Source of the DNA: an uncultured Bacteroidota bacterium
GTDB taxonomy: Bacteria; Bacteroidota; Bacteroidia; Flavobacteriales; Flavobacteriaceae
Reading direction: 5' to 3'
Assembly: GCA_902577515.1 (NCBI GenBank)
Contig: CACGZJ010000005.1
Coordinates: 17,449 to 81,448, forward strand
Length of the DNA stretch: 64,000 nucleotides
The first letter of the stretch is position 1. Every line of letters starts with the position of its first letter. Below are positions 11,735 through 23,367 of the stretch, piece by piece. The notes below the pieces were generated by a model. The model saw only the letters and a list, made by a program, of their open reading frames with translations, searched no databases and was not told where the DNA came from. The translations under genes were made by a program, and so were the position numbers.

Positions 11735-13024
11735 TTAATTATCGTATGTATTGTCCACGTTATCTAAAAACTTTTTGAAACCTTCTCCCCACTTAGTCAG
11801 AATTGTCTTTCTCTTTTGATTAACTAGATCATCTCCTGTTGAATTAGTTATATCATTTGTTAAATTTTCAGGATTTTTTTCTATTGCCTTCATCAAAAGC
11901 CCAACAGCTGTTGAATAAATAGGATTATATTCATTACTGTCTCCAGATAGGTGTTCTCCAGGATAACCAACTCTTGTATCCATACCAGTAATATATTCAA
12001 CTAATTGTTTTAGATGTCTTAATTGGCTACCTCCTCCAGTTAATACAATTCCTGCAATAAGTCTTTTTTTTGAATCCTCATGACCATAATTTTTAATTTC
12101 TAAATATGCTTGTTCAATAATCTCTACAACTCTAGCATTAATTATTTTAGATAATGTTTTTAATGATATTTCTTTTGGGTCTCTACCCCTAATTCCAGGA
12201 ATTGAAACTATATCTGAGTCCTTATTCTCTCCTGGCCAAGCTGATCCAAACTTTATTTTTAATTGCTCAGCCTGGTTACCAATAATTGAGCATCCCTCTT
12301 TAATATCCTCAGAAATAACATTACCACCAAAGGGTATTACAGCTGTATGTTTTATAATACCATCTTTAAAAATTGCCACATCCGTAGTTCCTCCTCCAAT
12401 ATCAATTAAAGCAATACCTGCATCTTTTTCTTCAATAGAAAGAACAGCATCAGAAGATGCTAAAGGCTCTAGAGTAATATCTCCCATCTCAAGTCCTGAG
12501 CTTTTGATACATTTACCAATATTTCTAATTGAGGAAACTTGACCAACAACAATATGAAAATTAGCTTCTAGTCTACTTCCATACATACCTATGGGCTCTT
12601 TAATTTCTGATTGACCATCTACCTTAAAATCCTGAGGTAGAACATGAATAATTTCTTCACCTGGTAACATAACTAATTTATAAACTTGATCGATTAATTG
12701 ATCTATATCATCATTATTAATAACCTCATCTGGATTTTCTCTAGTTATATAATCACTGTGCTGAAGGCTTCTAATATGTTGACCGGCAATACCAACAGCA
12801 ACCTCCTTAATTTCTATACCTGATTTAGACTGCGCTTCATCTATAGCAATTTTTATTGATTGAATGGTTTGTGTAATATTATTAACAACACCCCTGTGAA
12901 CTCCTAGGCTTTGAGATTTTCCTACACCAGTTACCTTAATTTTATTAAACTGATTTTTTTCTCCTACCATTGCTACAATTTTTGTAGTACCGATATCAAG
13001 ACCTACTGAAAATTTATTATTCAT
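11735..13024 (-). CDS. ftsA: Cell division protein FtsA
   Basis: SVGLDIGTTKIVAMVGE, LIDIGGGTTDVAIFKDG, IVLTGGGSQLRHL. Confidence 0.95.
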   Translation of the reverse strand: MNNKFSVGLDIGTTKIVAMVGEKNQFNKIKVTGVGKSQSLGVHRGVVNNITQTIQSIKIAIDEAQSKSGIEIKEVAVGIAGQHIRSLQHSDYITRENPDEVINNDDIDQLIDQVYKLVMLPGEEIIHVLPQDFKVDGQSEIKEPIGMYGSRLEANFHIVVGQVSSIRNIGKCIKSSGLEMGDITLEPLASSDAVLSIEEKDAGIALIDIGGGTTDVAIFKDGIIKHTAVIPFGGNVISEDIKEGCSIIGNQAEQLKIKFGSAWPGENKDSDIVSIPGIRGRDPKEISLKTLSKIINARVVEIIEQAYLEIKNYGHEDSKKRLIAGIVLTGGGSQLRHLKQLVEYITGMDTRVGYPGEHLSGDSNEYNPIYSTAVGLLMKAIEKNPENLTNDITNSTGDDLVNQKRKTILTKWGEGFKKFLDNVDNTYDN

Positions 13025-13028
13025 GAAT

Positions 13029-13727
13029 TTATTTTTTAATTGCTATTAATTGATTATTATAAACTAAATCGATCTGTTTATAAGTCTCACTTTCTTTTTT
13101 TTCCATATTATATAAGCAGAAGCCTTTTAACATTTCTAATTTTTTTTTGATTTTGATGTTATCTCCAAATCTAATATCAAATTGATAGTTATTTAACTTC
13201 AAAAAGAGTTCATCTTTGACGAACCATAGCTTTTCTAATTTTTGATTTAAGAACATATCTTCATTAAAAGCCTTGATAACATCTACTACTTTTTTTATAT
13301 TATTTTTGGAGGTATCACCTAATAATATTGGCAGTCTATCATCTAATTTATTATTTCTTCTTATAATTTTTCCTGATAAATCTATGTATGAATCATTTTT
13401 TTTATAATAAGCTAAAGGCTCTCTTTCAACAATATTTATAGAAAGGTTGAAATTTAAATCTCTAAATATATTAGCTTCATATATAGATTCTATTTCATAT
13501 AATTTTGATTCAATCTCATTTAATTTATTTTCCTTTATTAATTCAATATTTGATTTATTCTTCATAATACTATCAATTATTGTCTTATTATTAAATAGAT
13601 TATCAAAAGCATAATAAACATTGTACTTTGTATTTGATTCATGATTATCATATTCAATAAATGAGCTTAATAATATCATAAATGATATTAGTGATAGCAT
13701 TAAAATTGCAGTTAAAAATCTATTCAT
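13029..13727 (-). CDS. ftsQ: FtsQ/DivIB-like cell division protein
   Basis: N-terminal TM, NLSINIVEREPLAYYKKNDSYIDLSGKII; located between murC and ftsA. Confidence 0.8.
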   Translation of the reverse strand: MNRFLTAILMLSLISFMILLSSFIEYDNHESNTKYNVYYAFDNLFNNKTIIDSIMKNKSNIELIKENKLNEIESKLYEIESIYEANIFRDLNFNLSINIVEREPLAYYKKNDSYIDLSGKIIRRNNKLDDRLPILLGDTSKNNIKKVVDVIKAFNEDMFLNQKLEKLWFVKDELFLKLNNYQFDIRFGDNIKIKKKLEMLKGFCLYNMEKKESETYKQIDLVYNNQLIAIKK

Positions 13728-15051
13728 TTGTAAATATTTTTTTGTTTAGATTTAACGTTAAGTCGCCTGCACCAAGAATTGAAATTATTTTGCATTTAGT
13801 CTTATTAATTATATCATTGATATCAACCTTTTTAATTATTTGTTTTTTTGATGTATCTATTTTATTCAATAAAGCTTCTGAAGTTATACCATTAATTGGC
13901 TTCTCTCTTGCAGGATAAATATTTAAAAGGTATACTTCTTGAAAATAAGATAGAACTTTACCAAAATCATCCATTAAATCCCTTGTTCTAGAGTACAAAT
14001 GAGGTTGAAAAATAACCGCTTTAGGCTTATCTTGAAAATTATAATCTATTGTATCAATAATTGACTTTATTTCGGTAGGATGATGAGCATAGTCATCTAT
14101 AATTACTTTATCTTCATATTTATAAATATCCATTCTTCTTTCAATTCCCTTAAATTCAGATAAATGCGGTATGAATTCTTCTAAATTAAAATCCTCAATT
14201 TGATCAATTAATGATAAGGCTGAAATAACATTTTTTAAATTATGTTTTCCTATAACTCTTGCATGAATATTTGAAATTAAATTATTTGGAGTTTTAAAAT
14301 CAAAATGAATTCCATTAAGGTCGTTTTTTATAATATTAACAGAGTAATCTGCATCTTCATCTACTGAGAACGAGAAATCTTTTTTAATATTAATACCCTT
14401 TTCTGCTATTACAAATTTTTTTGTTTTATCACAAAAAATCCCAAAGCTTGTTAGAATAGATTCCAAGTCACCATAAACATCAAGGTGGTCTTTTTCAATA
14501 GAAGTTATTAAAGTATAGTCTGGATCTAGAGCTAGAAAAGACCTGTCATACTCATCTGCTTCAATAATAACATATTCATCACCGGTAGATAAGTAATTCG
14601 AATCAAATCCTTTCATTATTCCACCAACAAATGATCTAAATTTAACTTGTTTAGAGTATAATAAATGGCTTAAGATAGCAGTTGTAGATGTTTTACCATG
14701 AGTTCCTGCAACTGCTATACATTTTGAATTTGTAGATATTTGACCTAATATTTCGGATCTTTTAAAAATTTTATTTCTTTTTTTATTTGAAAAAAAGTCA
14801 AGATATATATTATCATTTTTAATTGCAGGAGTATATACAACAATAACATTATCATCAAGGAACTCCTTTGGTATTAAACTTATATCTAGTTTATCAGTAA
14901 ACTGAAGTCCATTATCTATTAATTTATCAACCAGTTTATTCGATGATCTATCATATCCAAAAACAATATTCTTAGTATCAATAAGATAATTTGCTATAGA
15001 AGACATTCCAATTCCTCCAACTCCAATAAAAAAATATTTATTATGGCTCAT
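13720..15051 (-). CDS. murC: UDP-N-acetylmuramate--L-alanine ligase
   Basis: FIGVGGIGMSSIANYL, AVAGTHGKTSTTAILSHLL, DDYAHHPTEIKSII. Confidence 0.96.
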   Translation of the reverse strand: MSHNKYFFIGVGGIGMSSIANYLIDTKNIVFGYDRSSNKLVDKLIDNGLQFTDKLDISLIPKEFLDDNVIVVYTPAIKNDNIYLDFFSNKKRNKIFKRSEILGQISTNSKCIAVAGTHGKTSTTAILSHLLYSKQVKFRSFVGGIMKGFDSNYLSTGDEYVIIEADEYDRSFLALDPDYTLITSIEKDHLDVYGDLESILTSFGIFCDKTKKFVIAEKGINIKKDFSFSVDEDADYSVNIIKNDLNGIHFDFKTPNNLISNIHARVIGKHNLKNVISALSLIDQIEDFNLEEFIPHLSEFKGIERRMDIYKYEDKVIIDDYAHHPTEIKSIIDTIDYNFQDKPKAVIFQPHLYSRTRDLMDDFGKVLSYFQEVYLLNIYPAREKPINGITSEALLNKIDTSKKQIIKKVDINDIINKTKCKIISILGAGDLTLNLNKKIFTNE

Positions 15052-16138
15052 CCTTAAAATGTTTTTTAATTATTTCAACTATATCACTAGAGGCATATGG
15101 AAGTCCTATTTTACTAATATTTCTTGATAGTTCGTTCCTTAGATTTTCATCATTGATAAGTAAATCAAGTTTATTTTTAAATATTAATTTTAAGTCCTTT
15201 TCCTCTATACAAATACATGCATTTTTTTCCTCTATTGTTTTAGCATTTAAAAATTGATGATTTTCTGCAACATTTGGAGATGGTATTAAAATAGATGGTT
15301 TTCCTACAATAGCTAATTCAGATAGTGTTAAAGCCCCACTTCTTGCAATAATAATATCGGAGACCTGATATACAGAATCTATATCATCTATAAAATCAAT
15401 AATCTTTATAAAATCATGGTTTAAATGTTTATAATTCTCAAAGTAAAGACTACCACATTGCCATATAAGAAAAACATTTTTAGACTTTATGAACTCAATA
15501 TTATCTTCAATAATTGTATTTATCATCTCTGCACCTAAACTTCCCCCTAGAACAGTTAATACCAGTATATCATCTGGAATATTATTTGTTTTTTTATAAT
15601 GACTATTATTTATATTTTTTGAAATTGATTCCCTTATGGGATTACCTGTTAAGTAAATTTTATTACTTGGGAAGTATCTATCCATTTTTTCATAAGCAAC
15701 AGAAATATAATCTGCATATCTAGATAGGAGTTTATTTGAAATTCCTGGTAACGAGTTCTGTTCTTGAATTAAAGTTGGAACTTTAAATAGAGATGAGACA
15801 AATAGCATAGGGAAGCTAGCATATCCTCCTGTTCCAATTACAAATTTGGGTTTAAAAATTATTAGTTCAATTAAAGATTGAATTAAACTAACAATTAACT
15901 TAAATGGAACTAAAATATTTTTAATAGACAGTGATCTTTGAAGACCACTGATCCATAATCCTTTAATTTTAAAACCATGTTTTGGAATAATTTCCATTTC
16001 CATCTTACCAATGGCTCCTACAAATCTTACTTCAGAGTTTGGGATTGATTTAATTATCATATTAGCAATAGATATTGCAGGATAAATATGACCTCCTGTT
16101 CCTCCTCCCGATATTATGAATCTATTTTTTCTAACCAA
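15041..16138 (-). CDS. murG: UDP-GlcNAc:undecaprenyl-PP-MurNAc-pentapeptide GlcNAc transferase
   Basis: ISGGGTGGHIYPAISIA, GTGGYASFPML, QEQNSLPGISN, ARSGALTLSELA; TTG at 16138 preferred (GTG at 16168 also possible). Confidence 0.95.
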   Translation of the reverse strand: MVRKNRFIISGGGTGGHIYPAISIANMIIKSIPNSEVRFVGAIGKMEMEIIPKHGFKIKGLWISGLQRSLSIKNILVPFKLIVSLIQSLIELIIFKPKFVIGTGGYASFPMLFVSSLFKVPTLIQEQNSLPGISNKLLSRYADYISVAYEKMDRYFPSNKIYLTGNPIRESISKNINNSHYKKTNNIPDDILVLTVLGGSLGAEMINTIIEDNIEFIKSKNVFLIWQCGSLYFENYKHLNHDFIKIIDFIDDIDSVYQVSDIIIARSGALTLSELAIVGKPSILIPSPNVAENHQFLNAKTIEEKNACICIEEKDLKLIFKNKLDLLINDENLRNELSRNISKIGLPYASSDIVEIIKKHFKDEP

Positions 16139-17276
16139 TTTTCTTTTTTTTAATCGAAGAACTAACACTTAAGATCATTCCTAGGGATATACAAGTCATC
16201 CATGCCGAGGAACCTCCACTACTAATTAAAGGTAAATTCTGACCTGTTACAGGAATTATTTGAGTTGCAACTGAAATATTAGTGAATGCTTGAATTAAAA
16301 TTAAAATTCCTAAACCTGAAACTAGAATTTTACCAAACTTATCATCAGCTTTATGAGTTATGATAAGTATCCTAAAAAACATAAGCACATACAATAGAAT
16401 AATTACAGAGCCACCTATTATACCAAACTCTTCAACAATTATTGCAAAAATAAAATCTGAGTTACTTTGTGGTAGGTGATTTTTCATTATACTTTTTCCT
16501 GCTCCTACTCCAATTAATCCTCCGTTATTAATTGCCATTTTTGCTCTTTCAATCTGATAACTCGCATCTAGGTTTTGAATAGAATTAAAATTTTCAACTC
16601 TACTAATCCATGTGTCAATTCTATTTGGGAACTGATCAGGAAAAGTTTTAGCTAAAAAGTAAAAACTTGATAGAAACAGTATTAATATCAAAAACATTTT
16701 AACCATATGTCTAAAAGGGAATCCCGAGATAAACAATATTAGAATTATTGAGGAAAATATTAAAAATGCTGAGGACAGATTCGATGGAAGAATCAATAAA
16801 ATATAGAGAAAAACAGGAAGCCATAGTGGTAAAATTGTTTGTTTGAATTTTATTTTTTTTAAATCCACTTTAGAAAGGTACCTAGCTACATAACTAATAA
16901 TAACAACTGCAGCTAATGAAGATGTTTGAAAACTAATTCCAACTATTGGTATATCAATCCATCTACTTGCAGCAGAACCAGCAATAATAGTTCCTTTAGA
17001 TAATGTATAAGCTAAAAGTAATACTCCAATTGGCATTAGGATTATAGACATTCCTTTATATAAGTTATGAGGGATTAATTTTATTGAGAACATTAAAGCA
17101 AATCCAAATAGTAAAACGATGAAATGTTTTATTAAATAATATAGTGGTGAATATCCATCAATAACATATGATAGATATGAACTAGATGAGAAAACCGGAA
17201 AAAATGAAAATAACGACAGTAATATTATAATTACTAGTAATACTCTATCCCCAAAAACTATATTTTTAAAACTCAT
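16131..17276 (-). CDS. ftsW: Peptidoglycan polymerase FtsW (SEDS family)
   Basis: AASRWIDIPIVGISFQTS, NNGGLIGVGAGKSIMKNHLPQSNSDFIFAIIVEEFG, LPLISSGGSSAW. Confidence 0.95.
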   Translation of the reverse strand: MSFKNIVFGDRVLLVIIILLSLFSFFPVFSSSSYLSYVIDGYSPLYYLIKHFIVLLFGFALMFSIKLIPHNLYKGMSIILMPIGVLLLAYTLSKGTIIAGSAASRWIDIPIVGISFQTSSLAAVVIISYVARYLSKVDLKKIKFKQTILPLWLPVFLYILLILPSNLSSAFLIFSSIILILFISGFPFRHMVKMFLILILFLSSFYFLAKTFPDQFPNRIDTWISRVENFNSIQNLDASYQIERAKMAINNGGLIGVGAGKSIMKNHLPQSNSDFIFAIIVEEFGIIGGSVIILLYVLMFFRILIITHKADDKFGKILVSGLGILILIQAFTNISVATQIIPVTGQNLPLISSGGSSAWMTCISLGMILSVSSSIKKKKIG

Positions 17277-18608
17277 TTATAAATTTCTTACTGCTTGCTT
17301 AAATTGATTTCCCCTATCTTCATAGTTCTCAAATAAATCAAAACTTGCACATGCAGGAGATAGAAGTACATTATCCTTTTTTTCCGCAATTTTACTAGCA
17401 ATCTTAACTGCCTCGTCTATTGACTCAGTCTCTACAATTATTTCAGATATTGGCTTAAATGTCTCTAACAATTTTGTGTTATCAATCCCTAAACAAATTA
17501 TTGCTTTCACTTTTTCTCTAACAATTGGTAATAATTCAGAATAGTCATTTCCTTTATCTACTCCTCCTGCAATCCATACGGTTGGTGAGGTCATGGAATC
17601 TAGAGCAAAATATGCTGCATTTACATTAGTTGCTTTTGAGTCATTAATGTAATTAACCCCTTGTATTTTTAAAAAATTCTCTAATCTGTGAGGAAGTCCC
17701 GAAAAACTCATTAAGCTTTCTCTTATAATTTCATTTTCAATTTTTAATAAATCTGAGACTGTTAATGCAGCCATAGCATTAAGCAAATTGTGTCTTCCTT
17801 TTAATGCAAGTTCTTCTGTATTTATCATAATTGTTTTTTTTTTGTTTGACAGAATATTTTTTTTATTACTTATTACGTTTTTGTTTTGATTTTGAATACC
17901 ATATGAAATTCTTTTAACTGTTGAATTATCTCTATCTAATGCCTCAACTAATTGTTTATCATCAGAGTTATAGATCAAATAGTCAGAGTTATCTTGATTT
18001 GATATGATTTTCATTTTTGCATCTATGTATTTACTAAAATCAAAATCATACCTATCTAGATGGTCTTCCAACACATTAGTAATCACTGATATATTTGGTT
18101 TAAAATCTTTGATATCGTCTAATTGAAAACTACTTATCTCTAATACATATATATCTTTATCTCCTGAAAGCAACATTTTGGAGAAACTATCTCCAACATT
18201 ACCTGCAATGCCTACACTAAGACCTGCAGCTTCTAGAATATTATAAATTAAATTAGTAGTTGTTGTTTTTCCATTTGTACCAGTTATACATATTTTAAAT
18301 GAATTTGAGTTAGAACTTGCAAATTCAATTTCAGAGATTATAGGAATTTCTAAGGATTTGATTTTAATTATTATATCAGAGGAATTTGGTATTCCAGGAC
18401 TTTTAATTATTAAATCTGAAGACTGTATTTTATCAATAGAATGTTTATTCTCTTCATATTTAATTGAGTGATCTTCAAAAAGTAATTTTATATTATCATC
18501 TATATAATTAAAATCTGACACAAAAACATTAAAACCTTTTTTTGAAGCTAACATTGCTGCCCCAAATCCACTTTCTCCAGCACCAAGTATTGTTACGTTC
18601 TTTATCAT
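17277..18608 (-). CDS. murD: UDP-N-acetylmuramoylalanine--D-glutamate ligase
   Basis: [73 protein letters not shown]. Confidence 0.96.
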   Translation of the reverse strand: MIKNVTILGAGESGFGAAMLASKKGFNVFVSDFNYIDDNIKLLFEDHSIKYEENKHSIDKIQSSDLIIKSPGIPNSSDIIIKIKSLEIPIISEIEFASSNSNSFKICITGTNGKTTTTNLIYNILEAAGLSVGIAGNVGDSFSKMLLSGDKDIYVLEISSFQLDDIKDFKPNISVITNVLEDHLDRYDFDFSKYIDAKMKIISNQDNSDYLIYNSDDKQLVEALDRDNSTVKRISYGIQNQNKNVISNKKNILSNKKKTIMINTEELALKGRHNLLNAMAALTVSDLLKIENEIIRESLMSFSGLPHRLENFLKIQGVNYINDSKATNVNAAYFALDSMTSPTVWIAGGVDKGNDYSELLPIVREKVKAIICLGIDNTKLLETFKPISEIIVETESIDEAVKIASKIAEKKDNVLLSPACASFDLFENYEDRGNQFKQAVRNL

Positions 18609-19816
18609 CTGATCTTAAGTGTTAATATTGTTAATATGGCTAGGAAAATTCCAATTATCCAAAATCTTGAAACAATTTTACTTTCATGATATCCTACCTT
18701 TTGATAATGATGATGAATTGGGGACATAAGAAAAATTCTCTTACCTATGCCTAATCTTTTTTTGGTTATTTTAAAATATCCTACTTGAAAAATGACTGAA
18801 AGAGCTTCAATTAAGAATACACCGCAAAGAAGGGGAATCATTAATTCCTTTCTTATCAATATTGAAATGACTGCAATTAATCCACCAATAGTAAGACTTC
18901 CTGTATCCCCCATAAAAATTGAAGCTGGATATGTATTATACCAAAGAAATCCAACTAAAGATCCTAAAAGGGAAGCAATAAAGATTGTAATTTCTCCTAC
19001 TCTTGGTATATACATAATATTTAAATAATCTGAAAAAATTATATTACCTGAAGTCCATGCAAAAACTCCAAGAGTAAAAACTATAATTGCAGAAGTTCCA
19101 GCTGAAAGTCCATCAAGACCATCTGTCAGGTTATTTGAATTTGAAACTGCAGTTACGATAAATATTATTATTGGAATTAGAATTAGCCATAACATATTCT
19201 CATTCTCAAATATAGCATTGGATATAAGCGCATAGTCTAGCTCATTGTTTTTAAAGAATGGAATGGTTGTTTTAAATGATTTAATCTCATTGGATTGGAC
19301 ATTTTCAAAACTATTAATATCACTTATTGAAGAAAATTCAACAATCGTTATATCGTTACTTGTTAATAACATTATTCCAACAAAAATTCCTAGAATAGTT
19401 TGTCCAGCAATTTTGAATTTTCCTTTCAGGCCTTTTTTGTCTTTTCTAAAAACCTTTATGTAATCATCTATAAAACCAATAATTCCAAGGATAATTGTTG
19501 AGATTATTAATATTTTTATATAAATATTTTCAAGATTGGACATTAATAATACTGGAATTATAGTTCCTATAATTATTATTAGCCCACCCATTGTTGGTGT
19601 ACCAGATTTTTTTTCCTCACCCTTTAAACCTAATTTTCTGACATTTTCGCCTATTTGTTTTTTTCTTAAATACTCAATTATTCTTTTACCAAAGACAATA
19701 GATATTATTAGTGAAATAATTACCGAGACAGCTGCCCTAAATGATAAATAATTAAATAGGCTTGCTCCAGGGAGATTATATTGGGTTTCAAGAATTTCAA
19801 ATAGATAATATAACAT
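18605..19816 (-). CDS. mraY: Phospho-N-acetylmuramoyl-pentapeptide transferase
   Basis: [80 protein letters not shown]. Confidence 0.97.
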   Translation of the reverse strand: MLYYLFEILETQYNLPGASLFNYLSFRAAVSVIISLIISIVFGKRIIEYLRKKQIGENVRKLGLKGEEKKSGTPTMGGLIIIIGTIIPVLLMSNLENIYIKILIISTIILGIIGFIDDYIKVFRKDKKGLKGKFKIAGQTILGIFVGIMLLTSNDITIVEFSSISDINSFENVQSNEIKSFKTTIPFFKNNELDYALISNAIFENENMLWLILIPIIIFIVTAVSNSNNLTDGLDGLSAGTSAIIVFTLGVFAWTSGNIIFSDYLNIMYIPRVGEITIFIASLLGSLVGFLWYNTYPASIFMGDTGSLTIGGLIAVISILIRKELMIPLLCGVFLIEALSVIFQVGYFKITKKRLGIGKRIFLMSPIHHHYQKVGYHESKIVSRFWIIGIFLAILTILTLKIR

Positions 19817-19818
19817 AC

Positions 19819-21276
19819 TTATTTATTAAAAATTTTTTTGGCCATTTTAAAATCATCAAATTTGATTACTTTATTTTTCAATATTTGATAGTCTTCATGT
19901 CCTTTTCCTGCAATAAGAACTATATCTCCTTCTCCACTGTTTTTTCTTGCTTCTTCAATTGCCTTTGACCTTTCAACCTCAACCAAAATTTTATTATTGT
20001 TGTAGTTTGATACTCCTGAAACTATATCATTAATTATTGATTCTGGATTCTCTGATCTAGGATTATCAGATGTAAAAATTACTTTATAACTAAGATCTGA
20101 GCATATCTTTCCAATAATTGATCTTTTAGCTCTATCTCTATCTCCTCCACATCCAATTACCGTTATCAAGTTTTGATTAGATTTTTTAATCTTATTAATA
20201 GTAGATAATACATTTTCAATTGCATCTGGTGTATGAGCATAATCAATTATTACAGTAACATTGCTATTTGAAAGAAATGATTGAAGTCTTCCCTGAACAC
20301 TATTAAGTTGACTGATATTAGTTAAAAGATTTAATGAATCTAGCTCATAAATTTTACCGACTGAATAAATTGCTAATACATTATATGCATTAAACTCTCC
20401 TATTAGTTTTGTCCATATTTCACTATTTTCAATATTTAACAACATTCCATTAAGTTGTTGCTCAACTATTCTGCAAGAAAAATTTGACTTAGATTTTATT
20501 GAGTATGAATAAACTCTTGCTGAAGAGTTTTGAGTCATGAATTTTCCATTTTTATCATCAATATTTATTAGTGCAAACGAATTTTTATTAAGAGTGTCAA
20601 ACACCTCTTTTTTAGTATCTCTATAATCTTTAAATGTCTTATGGTAGTCAATATGATCATGTGTTAAGTTTGTAAAAACAATTCCTTTAAAATCTTTACC
20701 AAAAACTCTTTTTTGTTTAATTCCATGAGATGAAACTTCAATGAAACATATTTTAATATTTCTTTTCACCATTTCGTTTAGATGATGATTTAATAAAATA
20801 GGATCAGGAGTTGTATTTTTCGAATTTTCAGTAAATCCTTCATATTCAATATTTATAGTTGATATTAGTCCAGATTTAATACCTTGATTATTGAAAAGCC
20901 TATATAATAATGAGGTTATAGTAGTTTTACCATTAGTACCTGTTACTCCTATTAAATCTATTTTTGATGAGGGATTACCATAAAAATTAGAAGAAATTAT
21001 ATAAAGAGCTGTTTTTGAACATTGAACCTTGATAAATACAATATCATATTCATCGATTTTTTTTGGAAATGTTTCACAGACAACTACTTTTGCACCTTTA
21101 TTTATTGATTGATCTATGTAATCATGACCATCTAAATCATTTCCTTTTAGAGCAATAAAAATACTATTTTGTTTTATCCGCCTTGAATCAAAAGAAATTT
21201 CTGAGATACTAACATTAATATCACCATATACTGAATCAATATTTACCCCAAATAATATTTCTTTTAATTCTTTCAA
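19819..21276 (-). CDS. murE: UDP-N-acetylmuramyl-tripeptide synthetase
   Basis: [64 protein letters not shown]. Confidence 0.95.
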   Translation of the reverse strand: MKELKEILFGVNIDSVYGDINVSISEISFDSRRIKQNSIFIALKGNDLDGHDYIDQSINKGAKVVVCETFPKKIDEYDIVFIKVQCSKTALYIISSNFYGNPSSKIDLIGVTGTNGKTTITSLLYRLFNNQGIKSGLISTINIEYEGFTENSKNTTPDPILLNHHLNEMVKRNIKICFIEVSSHGIKQKRVFGKDFKGIVFTNLTHDHIDYHKTFKDYRDTKKEVFDTLNKNSFALINIDDKNGKFMTQNSSARVYSYSIKSKSNFSCRIVEQQLNGMLLNIENSEIWTKLIGEFNAYNVLAIYSVGKIYELDSLNLLTNISQLNSVQGRLQSFLSNSNVTVIIDYAHTPDAIENVLSTINKIKKSNQNLITVIGCGGDRDRAKRSIIGKICSDLSYKVIFTSDNPRSENPESIINDIVSGVSNYNNNKILVEVERSKAIEEARKNSGEGDIVLIAGKGHEDYQILKNKVIKFDDFKMAKKIFNK

Positions 21277-23057
21277 TATACTACAGTAAGTTTATTAGTG
21301 TTAATCTCAATTTCAATTGGAATGTTATTCATAATCTTTTTAGCAACTTTTTTAAACACTGGAGCTGCAACTGTACCACCATAATAGCCTTTAGATTTAT
21401 TCGGTTTATGAATTACAACAATCGATGTATAAATAGGTTCATCTGCTGGAAAATACCCAACAAAACTTGATATATATTGTGTTTCCTCTGAAGTATAATC
21501 AGCTTGAGCTGTTCCTGTTTTACCTGCAATTTTTAATTTGTCATCATAAATATTATTTGCTGTTCCCCAAGGTTTTTCAACTACATTTAGTAGCATTTGC
21601 TTTACCGAACTCAATGTCTGCTTTGAAGATATTGATGGCATTATAATTTCTCTATCAATTTGATAAATTGGTTTTTCTCCAAAAGAGCCAATACTTTTTA
21701 TAAAACTTGGTTTAACCATTTCACCATCATTTGCAACAGCATTATAGAAAGTAAGTTGTTGCAAGGGTGTTAGACTAACTCCGTAACCAAATGACATCCA
21801 TGGTAGAGATATTCCATTCCAGTTTTTATCAAGTGGATGTGGGATTTTGGGCTCACCTTCTCCAATTATATCAATACCAATTTTTTTATCAATTTTCATA
21901 TTAATTAGCCTATCAACAATCCTTTCGGGATTATCTTTATAGTTATCATATATAATTTTGACCATTCCAGTGTTAGATGATACTTCAAATGCTTTTGCAA
22001 TTGTAATTTTTCCATAGCCCTTTCTATTTGAATCTTTTACCTCATATTTATTATAAAATTTTAATATCCCATTTTTTGTATCAACGGAATCATTTGGTTT
22101 TATTAATCCGTCCTCTAAGGCAGCAATCATAGTCATTAGTTTGAATGTAGATCCTGGCTCATGACTTTCACCAACAGCATAATTTAATCTTTCATAATAT
22201 TTGCCATCTTGGTTTACTCCAAGATTAGATATAGCTTTAATCTTACCTGTTTTAGTTTCCATTACGATCATTGTTCCATGATCAGCTTCAAAATTTTCTA
22301 GCTGATATAGAAGCTCATGGTGAACAATATCCTGTATTTCAGTATCTATTGTTGTATGAATATCATATCCTTGAATAGGATCCCTTTCATAATAAGAAGT
22401 CATTGGCTTCCATTGTCCATCAGCAATTTTTTGCATTAGTCTTAATCCACTTTTACCAGATAGAAACTCAGAGTATGCACCTTCTAGACCAACTCTAATG
22501 TAATTTCCAGATTTATCAACTTTTTCATATCCAATAGTTCTCTCAGCTACTTTACCCAAGTGACTTTGTCTAGAATGATTCTCTTTAATTATTAAACCTC
22601 CTTTGTATAAACCCTGATTAAAAATTGAAAATGATTTAATAATATTCACATCTGAAATGGACAGGTCTCTTCCAATCAATAGATATCTATTAGTGTTCAT
22701 TCTAGCCTTATGTAGGTAATCTTTGAAATAGTTTTTTTCTTTATTAAAGAAATTTGATAAACTAACAGACAAATCATCTAAGCCTGATTTGAACAGATCT
22801 TGACTTGGAATTTTTGAGTCCCATCTTAACTCGTATTTAGTAACAGTTGAGACTATTAAATCGCCATTTTCAGAATAGATATTTCCTCTTGATGACTCTA
22901 CTTCAACATTTTTAATGGTTTCAATTAATACCGATGGATCTTGTTCATGTGTATTCTGTAAATAAAATATCTTTCCAATAACAAAAATTGAAAACAAAAG
23001 AAATAAGAAGAACACTATGTTCATTCTATTAATAATTCTTTTATCGGATTTTTTCAT
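21273..23057 (-). CDS. ftsI: FtsI/PBP3-like septal transpeptidase
   Basis: VESSRGNIYSENGDLIVST, HEPGSTFKLMTM (SxxK), SSNTGMVKI (SxN), AGKTGTAQADY (KTGT). Confidence 0.94.
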   Translation of the reverse strand: MKKSDKRIINRMNIVFFLFLLFSIFVIGKIFYLQNTHEQDPSVLIETIKNVEVESSRGNIYSENGDLIVSTVTKYELRWDSKIPSQDLFKSGLDDLSVSLSNFFNKEKNYFKDYLHKARMNTNRYLLIGRDLSISDVNIIKSFSIFNQGLYKGGLIIKENHSRQSHLGKVAERTIGYEKVDKSGNYIRVGLEGAYSEFLSGKSGLRLMQKIADGQWKPMTSYYERDPIQGYDIHTTIDTEIQDIVHHELLYQLENFEADHGTMIVMETKTGKIKAISNLGVNQDGKYYERLNYAVGESHEPGSTFKLMTMIAALEDGLIKPNDSVDTKNGILKFYNKYEVKDSNRKGYGKITIAKAFEVSSNTGMVKIIYDNYKDNPERIVDRLINMKIDKKIGIDIIGEGEPKIPHPLDKNWNGISLPWMSFGYGVSLTPLQQLTFYNAVANDGEMVKPSFIKSIGSFGEKPIYQIDREIIMPSISSKQTLSSVKQMLLNVVEKPWGTANNIYDDKLKIAGKTGTAQADYTSEETQYISSFVGYFPADEPIYTSIVVIHKPNKSKGYYGGTVAAPVFKKVAKKIMNNIPIEIEINTNKLTVVY

Positions 23058-23058
23058 A

Positions 23059-23367
23059 CTAGTCTCTTATGATAATTTTTACTGGTGGATTGTTAGAAGA
23101 ATAAAGACCTTGTTTATTTAATTTCGAAGTCACCTTGGATTCCATTTTTACATTCATTAAGTCTATTTTAGTTGATACTGATATATTGTTTAGGTTATTT
23201 ACTTCTTTACTTAATTCAGATATTTTAAAGACCTTTTGATCAGCACTGTGACTACTATAAATAGTCGCCATAATTAAAACAGAAATAAACATTAACATCC
23301 TCCAATTTTTTCTTGAGTCTTTACCTGCTAGGAAATCAATATTTATAAATGATAAAAAATTTTTCAT
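23059..23367 (-). CDS. ftsL: FtsL-like small membrane protein
   Basis: 102 aa, one TM then coiled-coil-like region, between rsmH and ftsI. Confidence 0.75.
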   Translation of the reverse strand: MKNFLSFINIDFLAGKDSRKNWRMLMFISVLIMATIYSSHSADQKVFKISELSKEVNNLNNISVSTKIDLMNVKMESKVTSKLNKQGLYSSNNPPVKIIIRD